Positions 33,761 through 42,897 are shown, counted from the first letter of the stretch. The stretch: DNA of 64,000 nucleotides from Actinomadura graeca (GCF_019175365.1 NZ_CP059572.1:8588501-8652500); one strand, 5' to 3'. The notes: generated from the sequence alone by a model not told the origin. Program-made: numbers and translations.

Positions 33761-34516
33761 TCAGTGCTTGGCTGATCCGCCGTCGACGTTGATCGTCTGG
33801 CCGGTGAGGAATCCGCTGCCCTCGTCGCACACGTACAGCAGCGTGGACAAGAGGTCGGCGGGCTCCTCGACGCGCGGGACGACCTGGAGGTTGCGGACCC
33901 GCTCGAACCCGCCGTCCGCGCCGGTCGTGCGCGCGGCGGTCTCGGTGCGGGTCAGGCCCGGCGAGATCGCGTTCACGGTGATCCCGTCCCCGCCGACCGC
34001 GCTGGCCAGCGCCCGGGTGAACCCGACCAGCCCGGCCTTCGACGTGGTGTAGGCGACGAGGTCGGGGGGCCCGAGGAACACCACCGCCGAGACGATGTTC
34101 ACCACCCGTCCCCAGCCCGCGGCCTGCATGTGGGGGAGGGCGGCCCGTGTCACGAGGAACGGCCCGTCCAGGTTCACCCGCATGATCCGGCGCCAGTCCT
34201 CCAGCGTCGTCTTCTCGAAGGGGAGCGGCGGATAGATCCCGGCGTTGTTGACCACGATGTGGAGGCCCCCGAAGCGGCCGGCGGCCTCCTCGACGGCGGC
34301 CTCCACCTCGTCCGGGTCCGTCACGTCCGCGCGCAGCGGATGGAACCGGCCATCGCCGATCAGCTCCGCGGTCTCCGACATGTCGGCCAGGTCGAGCCCC
34401 GCCACCCGGTACCCCCGCTCGGCCAGGGCGACCGCGAACTCGCGCCCCAGTCCTCCCGCGGCACCGGTGACGAGGGCGACCCTCTGATCTGCGTTCCCCG
34501 ACGGCGTCTCGCTCAT
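33761..34516 (-). CDS. Short-chain dehydrogenase/reductase
   Basis: A 251-residue NAD(P)-dependent SDR. Nucleotide-binding TGAAGGLGREF near residue 16, NNAGIYPPL near 86, catalytic Ser in VSAVV and the YTTSKAG motif near 155, and the C-terminal GFLTGQTINVDGG. First gene of the operon with the thiamine-diphosphate enzyme and IclR, so it likely oxidises the alcohol or reduces the aldehyde linked to that step. ATG at 34516 begins just before the Rossmann fold; an ATG at 34567 is in frame, and neither has a good ribosome site. Confidence 0.9.
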   Translation of the reverse strand: MSETPSGNADQRVALVTGAAGGLGREFAVALAERGYRVAGLDLADMSETAELIGDGRFHPLRADVTDPDEVEAAVEEAAGRFGGLHIVVNNAGIYPPLPFEKTTLEDWRRIMRVNLDGPFLVTRAALPHMQAAGWGRVVNIVSAVVFLGPPDLVAYTTSKAGLVGFTRALASAVGGDGITVNAISPGLTRTETAARTTGADGGFERVRNLQVVPRVEEPADLLSTLLYVCDEGSGFLTGQTINVDGGSAKH

Positions 34517-34831
34517 GGAGGTCAGCGTGGGGCCGCGCACGCGATAGCGACAAGGCACCGTTTTCATTCACCGGAACAGGACCCTTGTGGTGACGTGGCG
34601 CAGGTCACATGCTCGCCGCATGGCTGTTTCCCGGCCGCACGCCTCAGCCCCCACGGGGAAGGGGATGGAGGCGTCCTCCGCGTCGCGGCGGACCCGCCTC
34701 CACCGCCGGGCCCCCGGCGGGGCCCTCGCCGGGACGCCGCGCGTACGCGAGACCGCCCACCCCGGCCGCCGCCCCGCCCCGCCCCGGCGGGGCGGCGGTC
34801 TCCCTCAACGGCGCCGGGTGCGCCGCAACCT
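34517..34831. other. Intergenic promoter and terminator region
   Basis: Holds the promoter of the SDR operon (AT-rich patch TTTTCATTCACC near 34561) and the terminator of the upstream oxidoreductase. No gene seen. Confidence 0.5.
34766..34798. terminator. Strong GC hairpin terminator
   Basis: A perfect 13-bp stem (CCGCCGCCCCGCC with GGCGGGGCGGCGG) and seven-base loop, 34 bases past the stop of the LLM oxidoreductase gene. Confidence 0.75.
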
Positions 34832-35782
34832 TCAGCGGCCCGCCAGTGACTCGACGACCGGGGCGAACCGCTCCATGTGCCCGTCCGGGACGAGGTAGTA
34901 GCTGAAGCCGTACCGTTCGCGCCGCGCGGACATCTGCTCGGCCATGTGCTCGGGCGGGCCGACGAACTGGGACGGCATGTCCAGGACGAGCTCCGCCGCC
35001 GAGGCGCCCCATCCCCGCAGCACCGCCGTCCGCGCCGCCGCGGCGCGGGGATCGGGGCCGAACGCCGGGGACACCAGCATGCTCAGCTCGACGTCGCGTC
35101 CGGCGGCAGCCTCGCGGACCCGGCCGACCTTGCGGGCGATGGTGCCCGGCAGCCGCTCGGAGATCTCGTCGGAGATCATCCCGTCGGGGAGCGCGCGCGG
35201 CAGGACGCCCACGGTGTCGGCGAGCCTCCCGCCGATGCCGAGCATGCGCCTGCTCCCGGCCCCGACCACGATCGGGAGGCGCCGCCCGGGGCACGGGAAC
35301 ACCGTCAGCCCGTCGACGCGGTAATGCTCGCCGGCGAAGGCCGTCTCCTCACCTGACAGCAGGCCCCGCAGCACGCGGAGGGACTCCTCCAGCCGCCCCA
35401 CCCTCGTCCCGGCCTCGTCGAACGGCATCCCGGCCCGCCTGTACTCCTCGCGCAGCCAGCCGGCGCCGACGCCCAGCTCGAAGCGTCCGCCGGACACGTG
35501 GTCGAGGGTCGCGGCCTCCTTGGCGAGGACCACCGGGTGCCGGAAGTCGTTGGACAGGACCATCGTCCCCAGCCCCAGGGTGCTCGTCGCCCCGGCGGCG
35601 GCCGCGAGCGCGATCAGCGGTGCGAGCTGGTCGCCGAAGGGCTCGGCCACGACGTGGTCCCGCAGCGTCAGCGTGGCATAGCCGAGCCGCTCGGCGCGCC
35701 GGGCCGTCGCGATCAGGTCGTCCGCCGAGCGGATCGACTCGCCCACGACCCCGAAGCGGAACGGCCGCCTGTGTTCGTCCAT
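34832..35782 (-). CDS. LLM-class F420-dependent oxidoreductase (TIGR03621-like)
   Basis: A 316-residue luciferase-like monooxygenase-fold enzyme expected to use coenzyme F420. Typical blocks: FRFGVVGESIRSADDLIATARRAERLGYATL, LGLGTMVLSNDFRHPVVLAKEAATLD, GGRFELGVGAGW, and LPIVVGAGSRRML. Intact, unlike the frameshifted relative at 3827. Substrate unknown. ATG at 35782. Faces away from the DUF3311/symporter pair. Confidence 0.9.
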   Translation of the reverse strand: MDEHRRPFRFGVVGESIRSADDLIATARRAERLGYATLTLRDHVVAEPFGDQLAPLIALAAAAGATSTLGLGTMVLSNDFRHPVVLAKEAATLDHVSGGRFELGVGAGWLREEYRRAGMPFDEAGTRVGRLEESLRVLRGLLSGEETAFAGEHYRVDGLTVFPCPGRRLPIVVGAGSRRMLGIGGRLADTVGVLPRALPDGMISDEISERLPGTIARKVGRVREAAAGRDVELSMLVSPAFGPDPRAAAARTAVLRGWGASAAELVLDMPSQFVGPPEHMAEQMSARRERYGFSYYLVPDGHMERFAPVVESLAGR

Positions 35783-35952
35783 GGGACGAGCATGGCGCCC
35801 GGGCAGCACGGCCGCTGGCAGGGATCCGACACCGCGTTCGGGGACCCCGGGGTGACACGGCGTCGGGGCTGGCCTCCGCCGGGCGGCGATCGCAGACTTG
35901 CCGGGGGCGCCATCGCCCTGGCCGTTCGTTCCCCCGGCCCCGGAGGTCACAC

Positions 35953-36183
35953 GTGAGTGAATCGTCCCCCGCCCGCACGTCCCCGGCGAGAAGGATCGCG
36001 GCCGCTGTGCTGCTGATCGCCCCGTTCGCCGTCTACCTGGCCGTGCCGAGCTACGCCAAGGACGGCCCGCGCCTGGCGGGCTTCCCGTTCTTCTACTGGT
36101 GGCAGCTGCTGTGGGTGGTGCTGACCGCGTTCTGCGTCGGCGCCGCCCACCTGCTCACCCGCAAGCGGGGTGACGCCCGATGA
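35953..36183 (+). CDS. DUF3311 small membrane protein
   Basis: A 76-residue protein with two membrane helices (RIAAAVLLIAPFAVYLAVPSY and FYWWQLLWVVLTAFCVGAAHLL) joined by LAGFPFFYWWQ, the DUF3311 hallmark. These are obligate small partners of sodium:solute symporters, as here: its TGA overlaps the symporter ATG. GTG at 35953 after CGGAGGT. Confidence 0.93.
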   Translation: MSESSPARTSPARRIAAAVLLIAPFAVYLAVPSYAKDGPRLAGFPFFYWWQLLWVVLTAFCVGAAHLLTRKRGDAR

Positions 36184-37814
36184 GGGACGCCGACGGAGTC
36201 GAGCTCACGATCTTCGTCTTCTTCTTCGCCGTCGTGACCGTCGTGGGCTTCGCGGCGGCCCGCTGGCGGCGCGGGCAGACGATCATGCATCTGGACGAGT
36301 GGGGCCTCGGCGGACGGGGCTTCGGCACGTTCGTCACCTGGTTCCTGCTGGGCGGCGACCTCTACAGCGCCTACACCTTCATCGCCGTCCCCGCCGCGGT
36401 GTTCGCCGGGGGCGCGATGGGCTTCTGGGCGGTGCCGTACGGGGCGATCGCCTATCCCCTCGTCTTCCTGATCGGACCGCGTCTGTGGTCGGTCGCGCAC
36501 CGGCACGGGTACGTGACCGCCGCCGACTTCGTCCGCGGGCGCTACGGGTCGAGGTCCCTCGGGCTCGCCGTGGCGCTCACCGGGATCCTGGCGATGATGC
36601 CCTACATCGCCCTGCAGCTCGTCGGCATCCAGGCGGTCCTCACCGTCATGGGGGTCTCCGGCTCCGGCCGGGCCAAGGACCTGCCGCTGTTCCTCGCGTT
36701 CGCGCTCCTGGCCGCCTACACCTTCACCTCGGGGCTGCGGGCGCCCGCGCTCATCGCGTTCGTCAAGGACGCGATGATCTACCTGGTGATCATCGTCGCG
36801 GTCGTCTACATCCCGACGAGGCTCGGCGGGTGGGACGGCGTCTTCGACAAGGCCGGCACGGCGCTGGCCACGCCGAACCCGGCGACCGGAAGGCCCGCCG
36901 GCTCGCTGTTCACCACCGACATGACGCACTGGGCGTACGGGACGCTGGCGCTCGGCTCGTCGCTGGCGCTGTTCATCTACCCGCACAGCGTGACCGGCGC
37001 GCTCGCCGCCGGGCGCCGTGACGTGATCAGGCGGAACGCGGCGCTGCTGCCCGCGTACTCGCTGCTGCTGGGGCTGCTCGCGCTCCTCGGCTACATGGCG
37101 CTGGCGCATCCGGGCACCGCAGCGGCCGTGCGGCGGGCGGGCAACCCGCAGCTCGCGGTGCCCGAGCTGTTCGACCGGCTCTTCCCGAGCTGGTTCGCCG
37201 GGATCGCGTTCGCCGCGATCGGCGTCGGCGCCCTGGTGCCCGCGGCGATCATGTCGATCGCCGCCTCCAACCTGTTCACCCGCAACGTCTACAGCGCGTT
37301 CATCCGCCCCGGTGCGGCCCCCGAGGAGGAGACGCGGGTCTCGCAGCTGGTGTCGCTGCTGGTCAAGCTGGGGGCGCTGGTGTTCGTCCTCGGCTTCGAC
37401 AAGTCGCTGGCGATCAACCTGCAGCTGCTCGGCGGGATCTGGGTCGTGCAGACCTTCCCGTCCATCGGCATCGGCCTGTACACGCGGTGGCTGCACCGCT
37501 GGGGGCTGCTCGCGGGCTGGGCGGCCGGGATGGCGTACGGGACGATCACCGCCTACGGCACGTCCTCGCCCACCCAGGAGCACTTCGGCTCGCCGCTCGC
37601 CGGCATCCCGCTCGCCGGCCACACCGGCTACATCGCGCTGACCGCGTTCGTGCTGAACATGCTCGTCGCCGTGGCGGCCACCGCGGCGCTGCGCGCGGCC
37701 GGCGTCGACGCCGGGGAGGACGAGACGAGCGAGGACGACTACACGGCGGACGCGGACGGCGCGCCCGCGGCCCCCGATGATCCGGGCCGCCCGCTCGCAG
37801 GCCGTCCGGCCTGA
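36180..37814 (+). CDS. Sodium:solute symporter, monocarboxylate type (MctP-like)
   Basis: A 544-residue SSS-family transporter with about 13 helices. DEWGLGGRGFGTFVTWFLLGGDLYSAYTF is the family N-terminal block; FTSGLRAPALIAFVKDAMIYLVII and GALVPAAIMSIAASNLFTRNVY follow in order; the acidic tail (GEDETSEDDYTADADG) is cytoplasmic. With its DUF3311 partner it likely imports a short or aromatic carboxylate with Na+, possibly feeding the neighbouring decarboxylase operon. ATGA overlap with DUF3311. Confidence 0.92.
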   Translation: MRDADGVELTIFVFFFAVVTVVGFAAARWRRGQTIMHLDEWGLGGRGFGTFVTWFLLGGDLYSAYTFIAVPAAVFAGGAMGFWAVPYGAIAYPLVFLIGPRLWSVAHRHGYVTAADFVRGRYGSRSLGLAVALTGILAMMPYIALQLVGIQAVLTVMGVSGSGRAKDLPLFLAFALLAAYTFTSGLRAPALIAFVKDAMIYLVIIVAVVYIPTRLGGWDGVFDKAGTALATPNPATGRPAGSLFTTDMTHWAYGTLALGSSLALFIYPHSVTGALAAGRRDVIRRNAALLPAYSLLLGLLALLGYMALAHPGTAAAVRRAGNPQLAVPELFDRLFPSWFAGIAFAAIGVGALVPAAIMSIAASNLFTRNVYSAFIRPGAAPEEETRVSQLVSLLVKLGALVFVLGFDKSLAINLQLLGGIWVVQTFPSIGIGLYTRWLHRWGLLAGWAAGMAYGTITAYGTSSPTQEHFGSPLAGIPLAGHTGYIALTAFVLNMLVAVAATAALRAAGVDAGEDETSEDDYTADADGAPAAPDDPGRPLAGRPA

Positions 37815-37928
37815 GGCCCGGGACGCCGTCGACCGGTGGACCGGGGCGAGCGGCTCGGTCGCCGTCCGTGCGGCGTAAGGGCGTCACCGTCTGCCCCGGT
37901 GCCACCGGTCACCTTCAAGGCTGCGCCC

Positions 37929-37960
37929 CGGCGCCCGGTTCCGCAAGGCCCCGGGCGCCG
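37929..37960. terminator. Hairpin terminator between convergent genes
   Basis: CGGCGCCCGG and CCGGGCGCCG form a 10-bp stem with a 12-base loop, between the symporter and GNAT 3' ends. Confidence 0.7.
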
Positions 37961-37980
37961 GGCGCGGGACGGGCCGCACG

Positions 37981-38490
37981 TCAGGGCGCGCCGACCCGCT
38001 GGGACAGCAGCCGTCCCGGCCATTCGCCGACCGTGAACTCCGCCACGGGCTCGAAGCCGTTACGGCGGTAGTACTCGACGAGCCGCCCGTCCCCGCCGCC
38101 GTAGCAGTCGACGCGGACCAAATCGACGCCCCTTGCGCGCGCCTCGTCCCGCGCCTTGCCGAGCAGCGCGCGGCCCACCCCGTGCCCGGCGAACGCGCGG
38201 TCGGTGAGCAGCAGCGTGATGTACAGCTCCGGCTCGTCGATCGCCGCGACATAGGACGGCGGCTCCGCCGAGAGGGCCATGATCCCCGCGGGCCGCCCGT
38301 CCACCTCCGCCACCCAGATCTCGTCGGAACGGGCGATGCCGGAGATCCGCTCCACCCGGCGCGGATCGGCGGACCAGGGCTCGGTGCCCCACTGGCCCGC
38401 GCGCCCGTTCGCCACGAGCCACTCCACGGCGCCGTCCAGCATCGCCAAGATCACCGGCACGTCCTCCGTGCCGCCCCTGCGGAACTCCAT
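37981..38490 (-). CDS. GNAT acetyltransferase
   Basis: A 169-residue acetyltransferase: MEFRRGGTEDVPVILAMLDGAVEWL at the N-terminus, acetyl-CoA loop RAFAGHGVGRALLGKARDEARARG near 112-132, and VEYYRRNGFEPVAEF near the end. Acceptor unknown. ATG at 38490 after GAGGAGG. Follows the APH-type gene by 67 bases on the same strand. Confidence 0.9.
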   Translation of the reverse strand: MEFRRGGTEDVPVILAMLDGAVEWLVANGRAGQWGTEPWSADPRRVERISGIARSDEIWVAEVDGRPAGIMALSAEPPSYVAAIDEPELYITLLLTDRAFAGHGVGRALLGKARDEARARGVDLVRVDCYGGGDGRLVEYYRRNGFEPVAEFTVGEWPGRLLSQRVGAP

Positions 38491-38557
38491 CGCGCCTCCT
38501 CGTGCGCATCGATCCTCGCAGAGGCCGATCCCCGCCGCGAGACGGGACGCAGGCCCG

Positions 38558-39622
38558 TCACGCGGCGATGAGCGCCCGCGCGCGGCGCAGAAGCGCGAGC
38601 GTGATGCCGTGCAGCAGGTCGCCGGTCTCCTTCGGGGCCTTCCCGGCGCACGCCCGGGCGTGGGTGCCCTCCAGGACGATGCCGAGCTTGAAGCAGGCCA
38701 GCACCGCGTACCAGGTGACCGACGACAGGTCGCGTCCGGCGACCGCGTCCGGCCGCGCCGCGTAGGCCGCGACGAGGTCGTCCGGCGAGGGCAGCCCGCC
38801 GGCCGCGCCCAGGGGCCCCGCGAGGGCGGCGCCGGGACCGCCGTGGTCCGGCCAGGTGGCCAGCAGCCAGCCGAGGTCCAGCAGCGGGTCGCCGATGGTG
38901 CACATCTCCCAGTCGACGATCGCCGCGACCTCCGGGCCGCCATAGGAGTACATCAGGTTCGCCAGGTGATAGTCGCCGTGCATGATGCCGGGCCGCCACA
39001 TCGCGGGACGGTGCGCGTCCAGCCACGCGGCCACCTCGTCCACGCCGGGGATCTCCGGGCCCGCGTACCCGTCGAGGACGCCGTAGGACTCCAGCTCCGA
39101 CGTCCAGCGGCGCACCTGGCGCTCCAGGAACCCCTCCGGCCTGCCGAAGCCGGCGAGGCCCGCCGCCTCGTGGTCCACCGCCGCGAGCGCCGCGAGGGCG
39201 CGCGCCGCGTTCAGCCCCATCTCGCGCCGGACGGAGGCGTCCCCCCGGTGCAGGTCCGGCAGGGTCACCGAGCCGTTGAAGCCGTCGACCGGCGTCATCA
39301 GGTAGAAGACCGCGCCGCCCATCACGTCCTCGTCCGGGCACGCGGCGATCAGCCGCGGCGCGGGGACGTCGGTGCCGCCGAGGGCCGCGAGCACGCGGGC
39401 CTCGCGGCGCATCACGTCGTTGGTCCTGGCGCGCAGGTGCCGCGGACCGCGGCGGAGCACGTACCCGCGGCCGCCCCTGCGGAAGCGGACCAGGGTGTTC
39501 TGCGTCCCGCCGGTCAGCGGCGCGACGTCCTCGAACGGCCCGCCGGGAAGGCCCTGCCCGTCCATCCACGCGGCCAGGACGGCGAAGTCCACGAGCGCGG
39601 CGTCGATCTGCTCAGGCTGCAC
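38558..39622 (-). CDS. APH-family phosphotransferase (ACAD10-like kinase)
   Basis: A 354-residue small-molecule kinase. VAPLTGGTQNTLVRF and YVLRRGP supply the ATP-binding lobe; GIMHGDYHLANLMY is the catalytic HGDxxxxN loop and IVDWEMCTIGDPLLDLGWLLA the metal-binding Asp segment. This version (RRGPRHLRARTNDVMRREARVL) is the one near acyl-CoA dehydrogenases, phosphorylating hydroxyacyl groups rather than aminoglycosides. GTG at 39622. No dehydrogenase is adjacent. Confidence 0.87.
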   Translation of the reverse strand: MQPEQIDAALVDFAVLAAWMDGQGLPGGPFEDVAPLTGGTQNTLVRFRRGGRGYVLRRGPRHLRARTNDVMRREARVLAALGGTDVPAPRLIAACPDEDVMGGAVFYLMTPVDGFNGSVTLPDLHRGDASVRREMGLNAARALAALAAVDHEAAGLAGFGRPEGFLERQVRRWTSELESYGVLDGYAGPEIPGVDEVAAWLDAHRPAMWRPGIMHGDYHLANLMYSYGGPEVAAIVDWEMCTIGDPLLDLGWLLATWPDHGGPGAALAGPLGAAGGLPSPDDLVAAYAARPDAVAGRDLSSVTWYAVLACFKLGIVLEGTHARACAGKAPKETGDLLHGITLALLRRARALIAA

Positions 39623-39719
39623 GGGCGGGTCCCTTCCCTGGAGAGGCGCCGGAGAGTGACGCTCTGTGCTGCCCTTACCTACCCAGGAAAGGGCGCCGGG
39701 CCGCGCCCGGCGGGTTCCC

Positions 39720-39732
39720 ATTCGTCCAAGAC
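39720..39732 (+). promoter_or_regulatory. ATTCGTCCAAGAC site (copy 1)
   Basis: ATTCGTCCAAGAC 58 bases before the VOC-gene ATG. The same string occurs at 46001 before the O-methyltransferase gene, and a variant at 48623 in the AraC/TIGR03086 divergent region. Confidence 0.55.
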
Positions 39733-39790
39733 GATGGCGTCGAAGGGCGGCAGCCTGGGCATGTCAACCGCGATGACCAGGGAGGACGAC

Positions 39791-40153
39791 ATGACCAGTG
39801 AGATCCGCAGGACCTTCTACCCGCTGATCAACTGCGCCGATCCCGCCGCGTCCATGGCGTGGCTGGAGAGGGCCTTCGGCTTCACCCCGCTGGAGGCGCA
39901 CCGGGACGAGACCGGGAAGGTCGTGCACGCCGAGATGCGCTACGACACCGGGATCTTCATGTTCGGCAACGGCGAGCCCGGCACGTCGGCGGTCTACGTG
40001 GCCGTCGACGACCCCGACGCGCACCACGACCGGGCGAAGGCCGCGGGCGCCGAGATCTTCCGGGAGCTCACCGACCAGGACTACGGCTCCCGCGACTACG
40101 CCGCCCGCGACCAGGACGGCAACGAGTGGTACTTCGGGACCTACCGCCCCTGA
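39791..40153 (+). CDS. VOC-family (glyoxalase/dioxygenase fold) protein
   Basis: A 120-residue single-module VOC protein: INCADPAASMAWLERAFGFTPL, HAEMRYDTGIFMFGN, AVYVAVDDPDAHHDRAKAAGAEI, and the C-terminal SRDYAARDQDGNEWYFGTY with the usual Glu/His ligand region. Probably a metal-dependent or binding protein acting as a homodimer; substrate unknown. ATG at 39791 after GGGAGGACG. Likely controlled by the AraC-type protein at 48 kb, judging by the shared upstream site. Confidence 0.88.
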   Translation: MTSEIRRTFYPLINCADPAASMAWLERAFGFTPLEAHRDETGKVVHAEMRYDTGIFMFGNGEPGTSAVYVAVDDPDAHHDRAKAAGAEIFRELTDQDYGSRDYAARDQDGNEWYFGTYRP

Positions 40154-40321
40154 ACCGCGGATATCGAGGGGAAGCCGGCCCTCTTCCGGTGTTACGGTGC
40201 CGGGGCCGGCCGCGGGACTCCGGTGCGACTTCCGGAACCCGCCTGTCAAGCGACGATTCGCCGTTCGCGCCCCCATTCCCCGGCCGGCACCCCGACCCCC
40301 TCCGGCCGACCGCGGGATGCC

Positions 40322-41746
40322 ATGAGCGAGACGTTCGCCGACCTGATCGCGTGCGAGGACGCGCTGATGTTCGTCAACGCGGCGATCACCTCCACCGGGC
40401 AGCGGGAGTTCCGCCACCGAGAAGGCGGGCAGCGGCTCTCGCTCGACTTCCTCCACCGGTACACGCTGGCGAACTACCGCGAGCTGTACGCGGCGGCGCT
40501 GGCGCTGCGGATCAACGACCACAACGCCGCCCTCATCGTGCTGAACCTGCTGGCGCACGCGGGCGACGTCGGTGTGGAGCGCCGGCGGCATGAGGGACGG
40601 CTGATCGCGCGGCGGCTGGAACTGCTGCCACAGCACCGCGTGTACCGGGTGTTCCGCGAGCTGCGCCGGCTCGGCGTCAACAACCGGCGCACCCGCGCGA
40701 TCGTCCGCGACTGGCTGGCCGGGCGCCGCGACCCGGCGTTCGACGCGGTCAAGTACCGCGGCGCCGTCAAGTCGGCGGTGCGGCACGCGCACCTGCCGCT
40801 GGACGGGGAGCTGGGCCCGTTCCTGTTCGCGCCGCACGGCGTGAGGTCGTTCCGGACGCCGATCTTCGAGCGGTGGCGGCGTGCGCACTACGAGCAGGCC
40901 GCCCTCTACGGGCTGCCGTTCACGGTCGCGGAGGGCTTCGCGGCCAAGCACGAGATACCCCGCGAGGTCTTCCTGGAGCGCATCGAGCCGCAGATGACGC
41001 GTCTGGAGCGCCTCCGCCACCAGGAGGGCGCCCGGAAGGCCGGGGTGGACGCCGTCGCGGCGGATCTGGGCGCCATGCCCCTGACGCGGCTGGCCTCGTA
41101 CGTGCTCTCCCTGCCGCTGGACGACCGGGCCGCGCGCCGCGCCGAGCTGACCGCCGCGCTGCGCACCGCCGCGGGCCGGGCCGCGGGGGCGGCCGCCGGA
41201 TCGTGGGGGAGGGTCACCGCCGTCCTGGACGACAGCTACTCCGCCACCGGCTCGGGGCAGAAGCGACGCCGTCCCCTCGCGGTGGCGCTGGCCGCGTCCT
41301 TTCTGCTGGAGAGCCTCGCCGCGGAGTACACGCCGCTGTGGACGTCCGGCCGGGCCGATGAGCTGCTGCTGTACCCGTACGGGCCGACGCCGCTCGGCGA
41401 GCGGATCCTGGACGCGCTCGGCACCGCGCCGGAGCGCCTGATCATCATCTCCGACGGCTGGGACAACGCCCCGCCGGGCCTCGCCGCCGACGTCCTGCGG
41501 ATCTGGCGGACGCGGCTCGACCCCGCCCGCCGGGTCATGATCGCCCACCTCAACCCGGTGTACGACGCCGACGACTTCGACGTGCGGCGGCTGGCCCCGT
41601 CGGTGCCGGCCGCCGGGATCCGCGACGCGGAGGACCTCGCCACCCTGGTCGAGCTGGCCCGGTTCGCCGAAGGGCGGCTGGGCCTGGACGCGCTGCGGGC
41701 GCATCTGGACGCCCAGACGGCCCGCTTCCTGGAGGTGACCGCGTGA
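40322..41746 (+). CDS. TROVE/Ro60-like protein with C-terminal vWA domain
   Basis: A 474-residue protein. Residues about 1-290 are a run of basic helices (FLHRYTLANYRELYAAALALRI, LNLLAHAGDVGVERRRHEGRLI, FRELRRLGVNNRRTRAIVRDWL, AVKYRGAVKSAVRHAH) like the HEAT-type ring of Ro60/TROVE proteins that clamp RNA ends. From about 300 a vWA domain follows with MIDAS DDSYS, and IIISDGWDNAP supplying the second metal residue. Expected to bind RNA in the cytoplasm. ATG at 40322 has only a weak ribosome site. Overlaps the next gene by GTGA. Confidence 0.7.
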   Translation: MSETFADLIACEDALMFVNAAITSTGQREFRHREGGQRLSLDFLHRYTLANYRELYAAALALRINDHNAALIVLNLLAHAGDVGVERRRHEGRLIARRLELLPQHRVYRVFRELRRLGVNNRRTRAIVRDWLAGRRDPAFDAVKYRGAVKSAVRHAHLPLDGELGPFLFAPHGVRSFRTPIFERWRRAHYEQAALYGLPFTVAEGFAAKHEIPREVFLERIEPQMTRLERLRHQEGARKAGVDAVAADLGAMPLTRLASYVLSLPLDDRAARRAELTAALRTAAGRAAGAAAGSWGRVTAVLDDSYSATGSGQKRRRPLAVALAASFLLESLAAEYTPLWTSGRADELLLYPYGPTPLGERILDALGTAPERLIIISDGWDNAPPGLAADVLRIWRTRLDPARRVMIAHLNPVYDADDFDVRRLAPSVPAAGIRDAEDLATLVELARFAEGRLGLDALRAHLDAQTARFLEVTA

Positions 41747-42897
41747 TGTTCCGCCCGGACGGGCTGACGACAGGGCCCGCGCAGGTGTGGAACGCGATCC
41801 GGCTCGTCCCGCTGCTGCGCGAGGAGCCCGTCCCGCACCTGCGCCTGCACCGCAGGGTCTACGAGCAGCCGGTCTCCGTGGTCGAGGTCGGCGACGGAAC
41901 CGTCTACACCGCCTACGTCCCGCACGCCTTCGTCGCCACGTGGAGCGAGGACGACCGGCTCCCGGCGGCCTCGTACGGGACCCGGCTGCTGGAGAGGGAC
42001 ACCCGGCCCGCGCCGCCGCGTATGCCCGTCCGCACCACCCGGCGCATGGCGCGCAAGGCGGGCAAGGACCGGCTCCGCTTCCTGCCGCTGCACCTGGCGG
42101 TCGAGGGTTACCTCGCGCTGCACTTCGGCGGCCCGGAGATCGTCTGGGAGGAATGGTCGCGGCGGGCGGTCGCGCGGGGCCTGTCGCCGCGCTGCGAGGA
42201 AACCTACCTCGGCTCGGAGGTGCGCGGCCTGGAGGACGCGCTGCGGATCTTCGAGATCCATCCCGGGCAGTGCGGAGTGCTGGTCTACGTGGCCGACGCC
42301 CTGGCCGGCGCGTTCGTGACCCCGCACCAGGACGACTACCGGGCGCTGCACCCGACACTGGTCGAAGACCTCTTCGGCGAGCTGATCTACATGTACGGGC
42401 TTCTGGGGGCGCCCGCGGGCGACCTGTCGGCGGGCATCGACGGCGGGGGGATCCGCTCGCTCGCCGACCTGCGCGCCGCCGCCGCGCGGGCACGGGACGC
42501 GTGGGCCGACTTCCACGACGGGACCATGGCCGGGGGGCTGCGCGACCCCGACGGGTCCCGCCAGGTCGTGCAGTTCCTGAACGGCTTCGAGCTGGCGCGC
42601 TTCATGCCGTCGTTCGGGCTGCGCCGGGAGAACCACATCGGCGAGGCCATCGTCGACGAGGAGGGCCGGCTCGCCTACATGAAGACGTTCCGGCTCTCCG
42701 ACGGCCAGGTCCGGCGCGGCCACCTGCTCAAGCAGCTCGCCCGGCACGGCTGGCGGCTCGCGGACACGGCCGCGTCCCTGGGCGTCGGCGAGGCCGCCCT
42801 GGCGCTGCGGCTCGAACGCTCCGGGTTCGGCCACCTGCTGCGCCAGGACGTCCTGGACCACTACCGGGCGCAGGCCCGGCGCGAGGGCGTCACCTGA
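41743..42897 (+). CDS. Partner of the TROVE-vWA protein; ARPP-2-like with C-terminal HTH
   Basis: A 384-residue soluble protein translationally coupled to the Ro60-like gene. Residues 10-80 (NAIRLVPLLREEPVPHLRLHRRVYE, VEVGDGTVYTAYVPHAFVA) recall the ARPP-2 domain described beside conflict and RNA-repair systems; the same block recurs near 100-230 (FLPLHLAVEGYLALHFGG, GLEDALRIFEIHPGQCGVLVYV). The last 60 residues (HLLKQLARHGWRLADTAASLGVGEAALALRLERSGFG) form a Fis-like helix-turn-helix. Family call is from memory and tentative. GTG at 41743 after GGAGGT. Confidence 0.6.
   Translation: MMFRPDGLTTGPAQVWNAIRLVPLLREEPVPHLRLHRRVYEQPVSVVEVGDGTVYTAYVPHAFVATWSEDDRLPAASYGTRLLERDTRPAPPRMPVRTTRRMARKAGKDRLRFLPLHLAVEGYLALHFGGPEIVWEEWSRRAVARGLSPRCEETYLGSEVRGLEDALRIFEIHPGQCGVLVYVADALAGAFVTPHQDDYRALHPTLVEDLFGELIYMYGLLGAPAGDLSAGIDGGGIRSLADLRAAAARARDAWADFHDGTMAGGLRDPDGSRQVVQFLNGFELARFMPSFGLRRENHIGEAIVDEEGRLAYMKTFRLSDGQVRRGHLLKQLARHGWRLADTAASLGVGEAALALRLERSGFGHLLRQDVLDHYRAQARREGVT

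Noticed and set aside
40154..40321. Y RNA or tRNA-like element upstream of the Ro60-like gene
   Set aside because: GC-rich stems exist but no T-loop-like GGTTCRA motif or cloverleaf could be drawn.
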